This document shows, in pieces, positions 1 through 11,900 of a stretch of 64,000 nucleotides of DNA. The stretch lies in contig JAALGY010000041.1 in assembly GCA_032358165.1 (NCBI GenBank), forward strand, positions 1,426,001 to 1,490,000. The letters are read 5' to 3'. Position 1 is the first letter of the stretch. Every line of letters starts with the position of its first letter. A program made the position numbers and the translations under genes. The stretch is from Diplosphaera chodatii (taxonomy: Eukaryota > Chlorophyta > Trebouxiophyceae > Prasiolales > Stichococcaceae). Below the pieces are notes generated by a model, which ran no database searches, had not been told where the DNA came from, and saw nothing but the letters and a program-made list of their open reading frames with translations.

Positions 1-2724
1 CTACCAGGTTGTCTCTGTCACAGCACATACTGCTTTGCGAGCACTGCACAGCTGCACGTAGGTCTGAACTCGCACCGCTCGACAAGGAAGCGTGCGAGGC
101 GGGAGTTGTCCGAGGGCTCGTAGCGCAGCGCCGCCGTGAGCTGCAGCAGGTAGCACGCCAGCTCCTCGTCCTCCGCGCGCTGCAGCACCTCCACCGCCTG
201 GCCGCGCACCTGGTGACAGAAAAACCAGAAATGCTTTTAATGCCGCTCCATCCATCCCGCATCTGCGCAGCTGTGGGCTACAATGGGAGCACAGACTGAT
301 CAAGATGGCAGCAGACCAGCCAGCAGCAGCTGGAAGCCCGGGGTCGTGATGACGACAATCGCGCACCTCGGGGTTGGAGAAGGCGGGCGACAGCAGCTCC
401 AGGGCGGTGGCGATGTCGACGGGGGCCCAGGCGGCGGTGAGCGCCGCCGCCTCCCGCGCCTCCGCCGCGTCCCCCCAGTCCACACATGCCAGCACCCGCG
501 TCAGCGCCCGCTTCTCCCCCGTCAGCGCCCACCGGAAGCGCCACAGCAGCGCCCGATCCTGGGAGTCCAGCGGCCTGTTCGGGGGATAATTGAGGACGGC
601 ATGAATGGCGCGCCGCTCATCAACATCGGGTTTGGCATTGCGGTCCCCGCCTCCGCCCACGCCGCTGCGAGCCAACTTCTGCGCCTTCAACTCCGCTGGG
701 TTTAGCCGACCCACCTGCCAAGCAATGCACAAAACTACGCTTACTCCTCTGTGGCATGTGCCTTTTCACATGCTGGGTTGGGTTACCATGAGAATGAAAG
801 GTTGCCTACCGTCCAAGCAATCGCACAACCTTCAATTCAGTACTCTGCAGCCGGGGCATACGAAGACAACACTGCCGCTGCTGTTTCTTAGCGGAAGTTG
901 GCAGGGCGCTGCTGCTGTGATATGCCCAGCCACTGGCTGGAAGGGTTGCACACGGTCCTGAAGGCATCCAAGACCATCCTGCTTCGAGCTTAACATCAGC
1001 ACAGCTCACCTCGGGGTCGTTGAGCACCACCAGCCCGCTGATCGATGGCCGTATGGAGTCCATGATGGTGTGGCCGCCCCCTGCCCCAGCTGTCTGGTGG
1101 TACAGTACTGCATGTGGAAAGGTCTGCAGCTCCACAGTGAGGCTGGCCTCTGGGTCCCCCGTGAGCCGCTCTGTCTCCTGCAGCACAAGCAACACTCCTG
1201 ACGGCGATGGCAGAGCTCGTGGCTGCTGTATGGAGCTGCCTGAGAGTGTCGAAGAGCAGCCCAGTCCGATAACGCTGAGATGCTCCCTTCCTGCAATGCC
1301 ACAGTGCGACACCAGGCGTGCAGAGGGTGTAAGAAATGCTGAGGCACCTCATCGCGCAGGCGGTCCACAGCCCGCATGCTCATGCCGTCCAGCCACTCCT
1401 CCCGCCGCATCTCGCCCCGCTCGTACCGCTTCACCAGCTGCTCCAGGCGCCTAGGTGGAGCATGCACATGCTTTGGATGTTTGGTGAGCACCCTCACAAC
1501 CGACGACACATTAGCGCTGCCCAGCCCGAGAGTCCAACGGCATGCAGTATGCAGCTCTGTCACGAGTGCCGTTGGAGAGGCGTGCGCAAAGCACCCCAGC
1601 TCGGAGCGCTGCGCGAGCGGTGCCTTGCCAGGGGTGACCGACTCCCAGGCAATGTCGGCGTCGCGGCCCAGCGTCAGCGCCAGCCGCTGCTTGCCGCTCT
1701 TGAGCCGCGCCTGCACAAATGCAGCATGCTTTGTGTGCACACCCTTGCAAACTGTCTGCCATCATGAGGGCAGGTATTGGCCGAGCATCGCAAGCATGCA
1801 CCACGGGCCCCCTGCAGCTGCTGCGCTGCCCCGCCGCGTAGTGCCAACATCAGGACTGCACCTTCTTGCTGAACAGGCGCATGGTGGTGCCGCCCAGCGG
1901 CGCCAGCGGCTGCGCCTCCGCAAGGCCCCACACGCTGACCGCGAGCACCGCATTGTGCGGCAGGTCGCGGTACTGCAGCGAGAGCAAGATTGCAGCAGCT
2001 GAAGAGCAGCACATCAACGATTGGCGTTCAAGGAGGATGCCAGGGGCTGCAGCCGCCCTGGCTGACGGCTTGCATGACAATGGACCACTGCAAAGCCAGC
2101 TGACACGACAGCAATAGATGGGCCTGATGCCAACACTGCTGAGCCTATCGACTGGACCACCTTGATGGGAAAGGTCAGCCAGCAGCTCCAAGCTGCTGCC
2201 GCACAGTGCGCAGGCCCGGCCTCCGCCCACCGCGTGCAGCTGGAAATCGTCAGCGGCTCGCCTGCACTTGCAGTGCGCCCCACGTCTGGTTCGGAGGCTA
2301 TTTCAATGTGACATCGAGGCCAGAGCTCAGGTGTGTCAATTTGACATGCGCCTGCCGTGTGGGAGATCACCGTGTGCTGCGAGCACCGCCTCGGCATACA
2401 CGGCCAGCGGCCGCTGCTTGGCTCCGGCCGATCGTGGCCTGTCACTGAGGCACCCCTCCAGCCGCTCCACCTTGACCTTTACCTGCACGCAGCAACCGTC
2501 GAGCCCGTCGATGCTGCGTGGAGCAAACGGATGCATTGCCATGGCATGCTGTATGCAGTGGGATGCTGCGAGGCGTGTTGATCGACAGGAGTACCGAGGA
2601 GAGCTGATCAGTCTGCGGTACACCACAGCAGGAGAGGCTACTGCAGTGCCGTAGGGCTTACAGGCAGGTCGAGGTCGGAGCTCAGGTAGAAGTTGAGGTC
2701 CGTAGGGCCCGTATTCACGTTCAT
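1..2724 (-). CDS. VPS34: Class III phosphatidylinositol 3-kinase VPS34 (N-terminal half; partial)
   Basis: Makes phosphatidylinositol 3-phosphate for autophagy and endosomal sorting. Nine exons join in phase: 2662-2724, 2371-2482, 2161-2261, 1862-1972, 1595-1710, 1348-1450, 1010-1177, 367-714 and 76-209. The start ATG is at 2724 and reads MNVNTGPTDLNFYLSSDLDL, as VPS34 N-termini do. The C2 domain follows, with YRDLPHNAVLAVSVWG and PLGGTTMRLFSKK, then the linker RLEQLVKRYERGEMRREEWL. Next come NDPEVGRLNPAELKAQKLAR and the PIK accessory domain (LLWRFRWALTGEKRALTRVL, WAPVDIATALELLSPAFSNP, DEELACYLLQLTAALRYEPS). The catalytic kinase domain lies beyond the left edge, so activity cannot be judged. 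The family call is very firm. The exon 6/7 junction (RDE-ETERL) is the least certain, because an alternative acceptor lies 20 bases upstream. Confidence 0.93.
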
Positions 2725-3218
2725 CGTGTCAAGCTTGGTTGTGTTTCATTGTTCACATGGTCGCCGCGGTCATGTCCGCACCATCACCGGCGCCAACATC
2801 AGGGTCCGTCACATGATGGCTAAGAGACCGTAAACGTGAGGCTCTGCTTGCTGAGCATGCAAGACAAGGAATCGATCAATTGTTATCAATCAAGGTAGCA
2901 GGCAAGCCAGAAGCAATCCCGATGTGCAAGCAGTGGGCCTCGCCAAAATACAAGTCGTACACACCGCGTTCCAACAGCTTGCACAACTATTGACTGCTGT
3001 AGCCTCTCAAACTGTGCGTGACTGCAGCTGTGCTGCACAACCTGATGCCCGACACAAAAGCCCTGCAGATCTCGAAACGACACGTGCCCACCAACGGAGG
3101 TGCAACTGCAGCATGCGCATTCTTCTACACCCAGATTCGTTGTCTGCATGCAGGGCAACATTGCTCCGTCACCCAAAGTGCTTGGGACATCCAGCATCCT
3201 ACCTGTAAGCAGGCAGCC
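2725..3218. promoter_or_regulatory. Divergent intergenic region VPS34 / small membrane protein
   Basis: This 494-base gap separates two start codons that point away from each other, so it should hold both promoters and 5' leaders. A possible 5'-UTR intron of the plus-strand gene ends at about 3212 (gtaagcag then gcagccatg). No recognisable box was found. Confidence 0.4.
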
Positions 3219-3401
3219 ATGCACGCTGTGCGCGCAGTAGGACTGGCGCAGCCGAAGAAGCTGGTGTCGAACACCACCATGGCAGCCATCCTAGCGTCTT
3301 TCGTGGGCATCAGCTACTACTGGAGCATGCACTCTGTGGGCAGCACCGACTTGGAGAAGGAGGTCGCCCGTGAGGTGGCGACCTTCCCCGCCGCTCCCTA
3401 G
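3219..3401 (+). CDS. Small single-pass membrane protein, COA3-like (cytochrome oxidase assembly factor candidate)
   Basis: A 60-residue protein in one exon. The start ATG at 3219 follows a good context (gcagccatg) and a likely intron acceptor in the leader. Residues 1-20 are basic and polar, with QPKKLVSNTT just before the membrane segment. About residues 21-37 (MAAILASFVGISYYWSM) form one hydrophobic, aromatic membrane segment. An acidic, charged tail follows (DLEKEVAREV). Basic head, aromatic-rich single membrane span and acidic amphipathic tail match the layout of the COA3/CCDC56 and similar small mitochondrial inner-membrane assembly proteins. The resemblance is one of pattern, not of long identity, so another small mitochondrial membrane subunit is equally possible. 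It lies head to head with VPS34. Confidence 0.5.
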   Translation: MHAVRAVGLAQPKKLVSNTTMAAILASFVGISYYWSMHSVGSTDLEKEVAREVATFPAAP

Positions 3402-4486
3402 CATTTGCTGTCACATGGCGTTTTGTTCTTTGGTTCAGTGCATTGTATGTTTCCTACGGATATGCAGACTGTGTCTCGGTGACATTGGTTCACAGGTGGA
3501 GCGCCAGCAGCGTGAGGCAGCCAGGCAGCGTGGCGAATGACAAGCAGCTTGCCAGCAAGCAGCATAGTCTAAGTGAGAACCCAACGTTGCACAGCGCTTT
3601 CAAGTAGGCCACAACGCTGGTACAGCTTTAAAGTGACGGGATGGCAGCCTTCGCAGCCACAAGCCGCAGGCATGGCAATCAGCCATTCCAGCAGCCGCAG
3701 CACAACACACATAGGCGGCATACGACTGGCTCCCTGCACACCACAGGCAAGGCGTTGTATTTTCGCTGCAGTTCCTCATATGGCACTGGTCCTTGCTCAG
3801 GCGTACAACCACCCATGCACATATCAATGGATGTTGCCAACTCGACCACAAAATTTTGGCTGGCGCTTGTTTGAAGAGAGGATGCCCTTGCTGTTATTCA
3901 GGTGCTCGAGTTGATCATTTCGGAGCTGGGGAAGTCAAGGCTGATTTATGCCCGTGAATCGGCCGCTTGCAAGCTGCTGGTGCAGCATGCATCATGGTGC
4001 CAGGCTGCCCATGACGTACAAGGAGCGCACTGCTGGAGCCCCATGCCCCGTGTCTATCTGAGGTGCCCGGGGATATCGAAGAAGCCACATACAGGCAGCA
4101 CTAGCTCACGCGCGCAAATGAGGCATCTGGCCATGTGTGTTTGTGTCGCTTTCGCAGCGCTGCCATGCATGTGCCCTTCGTTGTCATCATGCTGCTGTAT
4201 GAGTTGGGTCGCTGTGTTGCTTGCTAGCATGACTTGGACATCGTTAAACATCCGTGGTTCTTCCGATCAAGCATGTGATCATTCTTGTCAATATGCTGAT
4301 GTCGGTGCTGCATGCTCTCGCCGTCGTATCAACACCCAGTGGCTGCCAGCCACACCAGGGTGGGCCACAGCATGATGGGCAGAGCATGCTGTGCTATGCG
4401 CGCTATGCTTTGACATGATGATGTCTATCCTGCGCAACCCCCGGCAGAATGCACAATTCCACGAAAGTGTCTCAAACGCAATCAGC
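3402..4486. other. Intergenic region, no gene seen
   Basis: The open frames here (the longest is 3902-4375 on the plus strand, 157 codons) have no domain-like stretches, no phase-consistent splice joins and cysteine/serine-heavy random composition. It should contain the 3' end of the small membrane protein gene and the promoter of the methyltransferase gene. Confidence 0.5.
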
Positions 4487-5355
4487 ATGACAACAGCTGC
4501 AGCTGTGAAGGCTGCCCGCGCGCCGACCGCCTTCGAGCGGCGACTGCATGAGGTGGTGCCTCGGATTGGCTTGCAGACGTGCTCTGCTCACAGCATAGCG
4601 CACGACGAGGGAGATTGTCAATGAGACTATCATCTGCAACAGCGATCCAAGCGCGTGTCTCATGGTCGCTGTGCATGTGGTGTGCAAACAGGTGTGCAAA
4701 CAGGTTCCCAGCGGCAAGGTGAGCACGTACGGTGCCCTGGCAAAGGTGCTGGGCAGCAGTCCTCGCGCCGTTGGCCAGGTGCGGACGATGTAGCTCTTTA
4801 AGACGTTCTGCCATGCTTTTGCCTCTGCTGTTGACAGCCTCACGGCAAGCATGTCATGCACAGCATGCACAGCGCAAGCGTGTCGTCGCTGCTCAATGCT
4901 CGATCCTGGAAGTGACAGTCTGACCGGTGAACAAGAGTGAGGCTGATCAGAAGCATACGCCTGGATGCTGATTTTGGAACTTGGCTCAGGCCCTTCCTGA
5001 TGTGTGCAGGCTTTGCGGAGAAATCCGTATGCGCCGTTAGTACCATGCCACCGCATTGTGGCGTCATCGCTGGACATCGGCGGCTTCATGGGCGCCATCG
5101 GCACAGAGATGCCCACGGTGCTGACGCGATAGTTATTGCATCCTGAGTGTAGATGCACTGCCTTCTGCATGAACATCATGTCTGTATACAAATCGTGCTT
5201 TTAGTTCACTCGACAGCGGCACACACAACCACATGCATCTTGTTATCCGCATGCAGGTACAGAAGAAAAAGGCGCTACTGGAGAGCGAGGGCATCAAGTT
5301 TGACGGTTTCAAGGTGGCAAGCGCTGGTGCAGTGCTGCGGCACGAGGACTTCTGA
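4487..5355 (+). CDS. MGMT: O6-methylguanine-DNA methyltransferase (MGMT/Ogt-type alkyltransferase)
   Basis: Removes alkyl groups from O6-alkylguanine in DNA by irreversible transfer to its own cysteine. Four short exons give about 119 residues: ATG at 4487 to about 4552, about 4681-4771, 5010 to about 5122, and about 5257-5355 (stop TGA 5353-5355). Visible family motifs are FERRLHEV, then VPSGKVSTYGALAKVLGS (DNA-binding wing helix), RAVGQ-ALRRNPYAPLVPCHRI (the active-site Cys is in PCHR) and LDIGGFMG, then a C-terminal VQKKKALLESEG helix. The active Cys is present, so this is a methyltransferase and not a Cys-less alkyltransferase-like (ATL) protein. It has only the core domain, with no Ada metal domain and almost no N-terminal subdomain. 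The exon 1 donor is ambiguous by one codon (gag/gtg/gtg). Confidence 0.9.
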
Positions 5356-5914
5356 TGGATGATGGCAGCAACCTGAGTTTGGGATCAGTGTGTAGGATTT
5401 GACGAGTTGCAAAAGCAAGACGAAAGACGTTGCTGGCAACCAAGATATGACTCTAGGTCCTATGCGACAGACAAGCATGAACTGCAAGAGCGGGCTTCAG
5501 ATTCAGTATTGACAAGGTCAGCAGTTATACTAGGTTTGAGGATCATTGACATCAGCAGTTTTGTAGTCAGTGCATCAGGAACTCCTGCCTGCAGCCTGCA
5601 CTGCTCGTGTCTGCAGTGATGTCATTGCTTCCGCAGTGGCCCTGCTAGAAGGCTCTGGATGTAAGCATCTGCTGTGGCTCCTTCTGGGACGACGTGGCAG
5701 TCTCCACTGCTGTCTGTGTGGCGCTGGCGCTGCCGCCCTCGCACTTAAACCTGCCCTTCCTGCTGCACAGCGCGGCCCCAGAGCGCCGCCAGACGTCCCG
5801 CAGCGGCGTGGCCCCTGGCACCGCCGTCGCACTGGCGACGCGCCCGCCCTGCTAACACGTATTTCAGGTATGATGATGCTGCTGCTGCGCATGCATGGTG
5901 TGTGACAATCGTTC
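5356..5914. other. Convergent 3' region between methyltransferase and cyclase genes
   Basis: Both flanking genes end here. The last cyclase exon may run further left than 5915: minus-strand frames stay open to 5745 and 5575 but do not look conserved. No separate gene is supported. Confidence 0.4.
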
Positions 5915-8900
5915 TCAGTAAGCAGCTCCAGCACCGCGCCAGCCAGCAGGATGGTGGGCACAAAACTTCAGACCAATCTGCTGCATTTGCACAAGGGTTC
6001 TCACCCCCAGAAGGTTGGCTGTTGACTGCACATAACGTAGAGCATCTGCATCGCCTGCCTCTATGGAATTTTGCAGCAGCATGTCGAGTACAGTGGCTGC
6101 CTCTGTCGCCTCCGCCTGTGAGAGCTGCTGGCGTGTACCCTGCAGTGAAGACTGGGCCTCGGCACATATGCGTGTGTTACTTCCTTGTTGCGTCCTGGTA
6201 AGCTGCAGTCTACCACCAGTAGCATGCACACAAGGCTGCCTTGTCTTCATTCACTGTTATGTTCATACCAGTGTCCGCACTCCCTGCGGTACTGATGCAC
6301 TGCTGTCTTTGTCGGAATGCTCCGATCCGTTGTGATCGTCCTGCGAGTTTAATGGCCACCTGGCACCACATTGCTAGCAACAGCTACCTGGCGTGGCAAA
6401 AGCACACATCGCAAGGAAGACGCTCACTTGGACACTTGCAGGCGCCATGCAACAGCACATCGCCACGCCATGCCAGCGTCGCCGCCGCTGCTCCTGCCCA
6501 GGCAACGGACACCCCAGCAAGTGCAGCGCCTGCAGCAGCGCTACAGAGTGCATGCGGTGGCATCATGTGCGGCACACAGCACATCACATGTTGTCAGCTG
6601 CAAGCACCAGGTCAGCAGTTTGGGCAGTTTGCTGACAGGGGCCTCTTGTGTGGAATTGCCCTCAGTTTCAATTACCCACCTGCAAGGCATGGCATGTGGC
6701 CCCCTGCAGGTCGCCAAGCTGCAGCACAAGCTCAGCCATGGTGCGCTCCCACCCAACCCGCCGCGCGCGTGCCACATTGCGCCTGACAGCTGCGCCTGTG
6801 CGCATAGATAGATAGCGCCCGTGTGATTGGCATCCACGCAGATGTCTGCATTTAGGGATGCGCGACGCTGTAGCGCGCAGCTGCTGGTCACGCTGGGATT
6901 GCCTGATAGTCCCGGCCATCAAAGCCGGCCAACGAGCTGCATCAGCAGGCGACACTGGCTTTAACCAAGACTGCATGGACAGCACCTGCAGCGGCATCCT
7001 GGGCTGTTGCACCAGCAGTGGCGAGCGGAGCAGCAGACAGGCGGTGCGATCGGGCATCATCATGGGGGGTGCTGCTGCTCCCGTCCTGGGATCCGGTTCG
7101 CCGGTCCATCAGCCACACCCAGACCTGTGCGTGGTGTCCCTCAGATGCTGCAGTGCGTCATGATTGTTGACTGGGAGCATGAAGCTGCTGGCGATTTGGC
7201 AGCAAGTGTACATGCCGCCGATGTCAGATAGCACCGTATGCAGGCCATGTATGGCATCCTGCCTATGTCAGCTCAGCGATGATATGCCACACCTTGTTGG
7301 TCTCCTGCTCGTTGTCATGCAGGGCCTCGGCCAGGGTGGCTGCGCGGCCAAACAGGCGCAGCGCTTCCAGCTGCGCGCCTCGCTCCAGGGCCTCGTTCGC
7401 AGCCCGCTCCCACCAGTCGGCAGCCTGCCGCGTGATGCATGCTGATAGCCCTCAAATCTCACACTTATGTGGATGTAGTAACAGATGAGATGTCAGGTCA
7501 ACATGCCCTGACGTGCGTCGTGGGTTGGAGTGCAGTGGCACTAACGTCTGACTGGCAGGCTTCGTGAGCGTTCAGGGTCACATGCTGTGCGGACCACAGT
7601 CTGGGCCTTACCAGCAGAGCGTGGCGCCACTCGGTGACCTCGACGGTGGCGCAGGCGGCGCTGTAGTTGTATGCGATGTTCGCGGGCGTCGGCGCGTGGG
7701 GGCCCATGTCCCCTCGCTTCAGGGCTGCCTCCTGCGCCTCTGCCACCGCTGCGTGCAGGCGCCGGCGCTGTGAGAATGGGATGAGCTCGTATGCCACTTC
7801 CCTCGCCAGCGCCTACACTGAGCAAATCAAGTTCAGCAAACACCGTACACATCAGACCGGCTCAGCACCATCCGAGCGGTTTGCAATCGCATGCAATGTC
7901 ATGCGTGCACCACAAGCATTTCAGGTCTCTGGCGATTGGGGCTCTGCTGGCCACACACCTGTGTCCAGGCCCAACTGCCATCGTCAGCATCGAGCCGCAG
8001 GAACTGTGCCGCCGCCAGGCTGTGCAGGTCGCCCTGCAGCGCTGCGGGCGTGTCTACCAGCGGGTGCACCGCCACCAGTAAATCAAGCGGCAAGCGCATG
8101 CCCACCGCTGCTGCCACCTGCGCAGTGTGTGCCTGATGCTAGTGCACTATCGACGTTGGTGTGGGTCTGCCTGGTGGCTCTGCCCATGCACGAGCAGCGT
8201 GAGGTCCGCAGGTCTCGTCATTGTGATGGTATTGCACAGCAACCTCCTTGGGCACCTTGAGCGTGAGCTGCTGGCTGGGGCGCAGGCGGTCGATCCTTGC
8301 GGTGATGACGGTGGCTAGGGTGGCGGAGCCACGCACCACCGCTGCCGATGCCTCCAGCAGGGCGCCCAGGCTGCCCCGCACCCGGCCCCCGCTGCTGCCC
8401 GTCACCGCCTACGTAACAAAAGGTATCACTCGAACAGGATGTCAGAACGGACCTGGCAGCAACCGCGCTCTTCGGGCGATAGCACACCCAGCGATTTCGA
8501 CAGGCGTCGCCAATGGGACAGAGCATATATACATTCTGTGCAGCAGATCGCCCGGCTGAATCGACACATGCCTGACGCAGGTGGACGGCCATCTCATGAA
8601 TGAAGAGCGGCAGGCCGCAGGAGCGCTCGTGGATGGCAGCGGCAGCCTGCACCAGGCATCCAGCGCTCAGTCACCTTCTTGAAAAGCCAGCCATGATAGC
8701 TTCTCCTGGATTGCTTCCTGCAGCAGCAATTTGCATCTAGGTGGTGAGGTCGAATCAGGGTACCTGTGCCAGGAAGGGGGCTGGGGCGTCAGTGCCCTCG
8801 AAGGTGTGGGCCACCAACGCCTCCGCCTCCTGTGCCGTGAAGGGCTGCAGACATATGCGGGTGGTGGTCGGCGCAGACGCCAGACCCTGCTCGAGACATC

Positions 8901-11900
8901 CGAAACTCACACCGCCCGCAGGCTGGGCCGTCGGGAGCACAGGTAAACCGTAGTGGCTGAGTGCCATGTCAAGGCCTGGCAGGCCCTCAACGACACGTGC
9001 CAACACAGTCACACCAGCAGAGTGACATGCCTGCAGGACTGGTGGGAAGTCATTGGCTGGGCTGCTGCCAATGCCTCCGCTCTGATGATTGTCGCTTTCA
9101 GCACCTGCAGCATGGCCGCTGGCAGGGCGATAGGTTGCAATAACCAGCAGTTCGTTTGGCAAAGCCACCATGAGCGCCGACAGCAGGCGGCAAGATGCCG
9201 AATCAAAGTGCTGCAGATCCTCAAAGAGGACCACGATCCGCCCGTACAGCGTCACAAACTCCTGCGATGCAGCAAAGGTGCATGATGGAAAAGTGCAGTC
9301 ACCGATAAGTATACACGTCACGCACATACAGTGGTAGCTCAGCGCATGAACTGCCTGTGAGCTCCAATGTGAAGGTTGCAGCAACTGCATGCATGACATT
9401 CCATTAAGTAACATCACATACGTCGTGCCACCTGAAGCATGGCAACGAGCAGCTCTTGCACGCGCTGTGCCTTGAGTGCATGGCTCATGGCAATGCCACG
9501 GGCTGTGACCGTCGAGTGCGCCAGGAAGCGGGAAGTGGCCGCCCTGCCCGGCGGCCGCCGCTTCCTCGGCTCTGTTTCACCACATTAGATTCCTCTCGTT
9601 GCTGTGCTATACAAGCTAGACTTGATGCGGGTTGCTGGTCACCATCATAGCATCATGTTGTCGTAACAACTGCACCAAGGTCCCTCCTAACCATCTCAAC
9701 GTGTAGCAGGCTGCAGTGTAGAGCAAGGGGTGCTACCTGCAGGTGTGGCACCGGGCGCAGCGCTGGCGCTGCGGGCCAGCGGCACAAATGCACCACTGCT
9801 GCCACCCTGCTGCCATGCTGAGCGAGCGCTTTGCGGCAGCGGGGCCGTGGATGCTGCATCGCTGCCCATCGCAAGGCTGTTGGTGCCGCCATCACCGCTC
9901 CAGGGCGGCCTGCATGTGTTGACAGTCCACACCCCATTCAGCCCTGAGGCATCCGGCATGCACTTGCTTGTGGAACCTCCCAGACACTACTCCAGTAAAA
10001 CGACAGGGTGCCCCCTACATCCGATCCACCAGTTTAATGCCGCTGAGAAGGGCGAGAGCGGCAGCGCTGAAGCCGTCGCACTGATTGGCACCATCGCAAA
10101 GTCAGAGTGTGAACGCTTGCGGTTGAAGCTGGGCACCCTGCACATGACCGACAACGCAGTGTAATTAATGAGCAATGCAGAGTGTGATGCATTCTGTGGT
10201 GCAGGCAGAGCAGCAAGCAGACCCTTGACGAGCATACTTGACCGTTGGCGGCAGGGAGGCGATTGCCGAGGCCACGCTGCCTGGCGAGCTTCCCCGGCTC
10301 GATTGCTGTGCAGAGAGAGCATGTCCAAGTGTAAACAGGCGAGACCCCTGCGGCCCATTCAACCGGGAATCACAATGTGGCATGCTCATGTCACTGCTCC
10401 ACAATAGAAGAAAGGTGCATTGCATACTCTCCTGATCTTATTGGGGCAGGCATCATTTAAGCTTTTTGCACATGCCAACACCTGTGGGCTGGGCAATGGC
10501 TGCTCATGTGGCGCAAGCTGCTGCGTGATGTCTTGGCTGCCTGTTGAGCTGCGGCTGCGCTGCGGCTTGACTGGCAGGTCGAACAGCGACAGCCCCAGTG
10601 CTGAGGCGACAAGCGGCAAGCCCACCTGGATAGAGAGATCAGTCTACCGTGGCACGCAAGGCTTAGAAGCATTAGGGTGCAGATGCACCTGGGCATGCCG
10701 TGGATTACGTTGTGCTTGCACTGACTGTGCATGAGAGTCATGCATGCAGGTGTCTCAAAGCTGAGCTTGGTTGCCATGCCCACCTCAAAATCGGAGATGC
10801 GCTCTCGGCAGCGTGCACCCCAGCGACTGGTCAGAGCATTAGTGGACTGTGCTACATCATGTTGACACAGTGGCTGGAGTGCAGCACGCCAAGGGTAAAG
10901 CACCTGCCGGTGATCAGGGCGCAGTCTGCCACCACTTTGGTACTTTGGTGCGGAGTGCACCTTGCGTGTGCAGTACAATGGACATTCTGCCAGAGGCGCA
11001 GTCCCACCTGACTCTCTGTGGCTGCCTCTGCTCGTCCGAAGACCAGGTGGCTGCTGCTGTTGCCTGGCAGCCCAGCTGTCGACAGTGCAGCCATCACACG
11101 GCTCTTGCCAATGCCGGCCTCACCCTCCAGCAGGATGATGCCCCCAGATGAGTCCTCACCAGTCAGCAGTGAGTGTATTCTGCGCTGTATGGGTCCCAAA
11201 ACCTCCTGCATGTCACCGTCATGCTTGTTGCACGTTATGAGCGGCGCAGGAATGGCTGTTGTCACTGTGTACCACAACTTGAGGCGCACCACAGCGACAT
11301 ACAGCTGCAGTGCCACCTGTCTGCCGATGATGGGCGCCTGCTCATGAGGGGCTTGCGGAGGGGAGCCGGGGCCCCCACGATCGACCAGGTCTGCAGCAGG
11401 TGCAGCGGTATCCTCCTCTGCCGAAACACCTCTGCTGTAGTCGGCTACCACGGCAGGTGGATGCGATGCAGCTGGCCCTGCCGGCAGCACCTTGAACACA
11501 TCCACTGGAAACTTCTTGCCCTGCATTGCACAGGTATGCAAGCAAGTCGGATGTTGCAGTGTTTGCAAGCAGGGCATGGGTGCTGGGCTGCATGCGCTAC
11601 TAGTGTGAAACACCACCTGCATTGCAGCGGATGTGGTGCATATATATGGTGCATATATATGTATGATTGAGGCGCTGACCTTGACGAGCATGGGCTCAAG
11701 GGCCACGAAATCAGCCGAACCCCGCGCCATTTCGCGGGTGCGGGAGTCACACAGCACTGCGTGCCCCCTTCTCCTGGCCACCCCCATCAATCGCGCTGCC
11801 AGGTTGATGGCGTCACCAAACATGGTGAACCTGCGTAGCCATCCATCCTGATACATCCAAATGCGCAGCAGGCCAGGAGCTGTGACGCCTGCGCAGTCAT

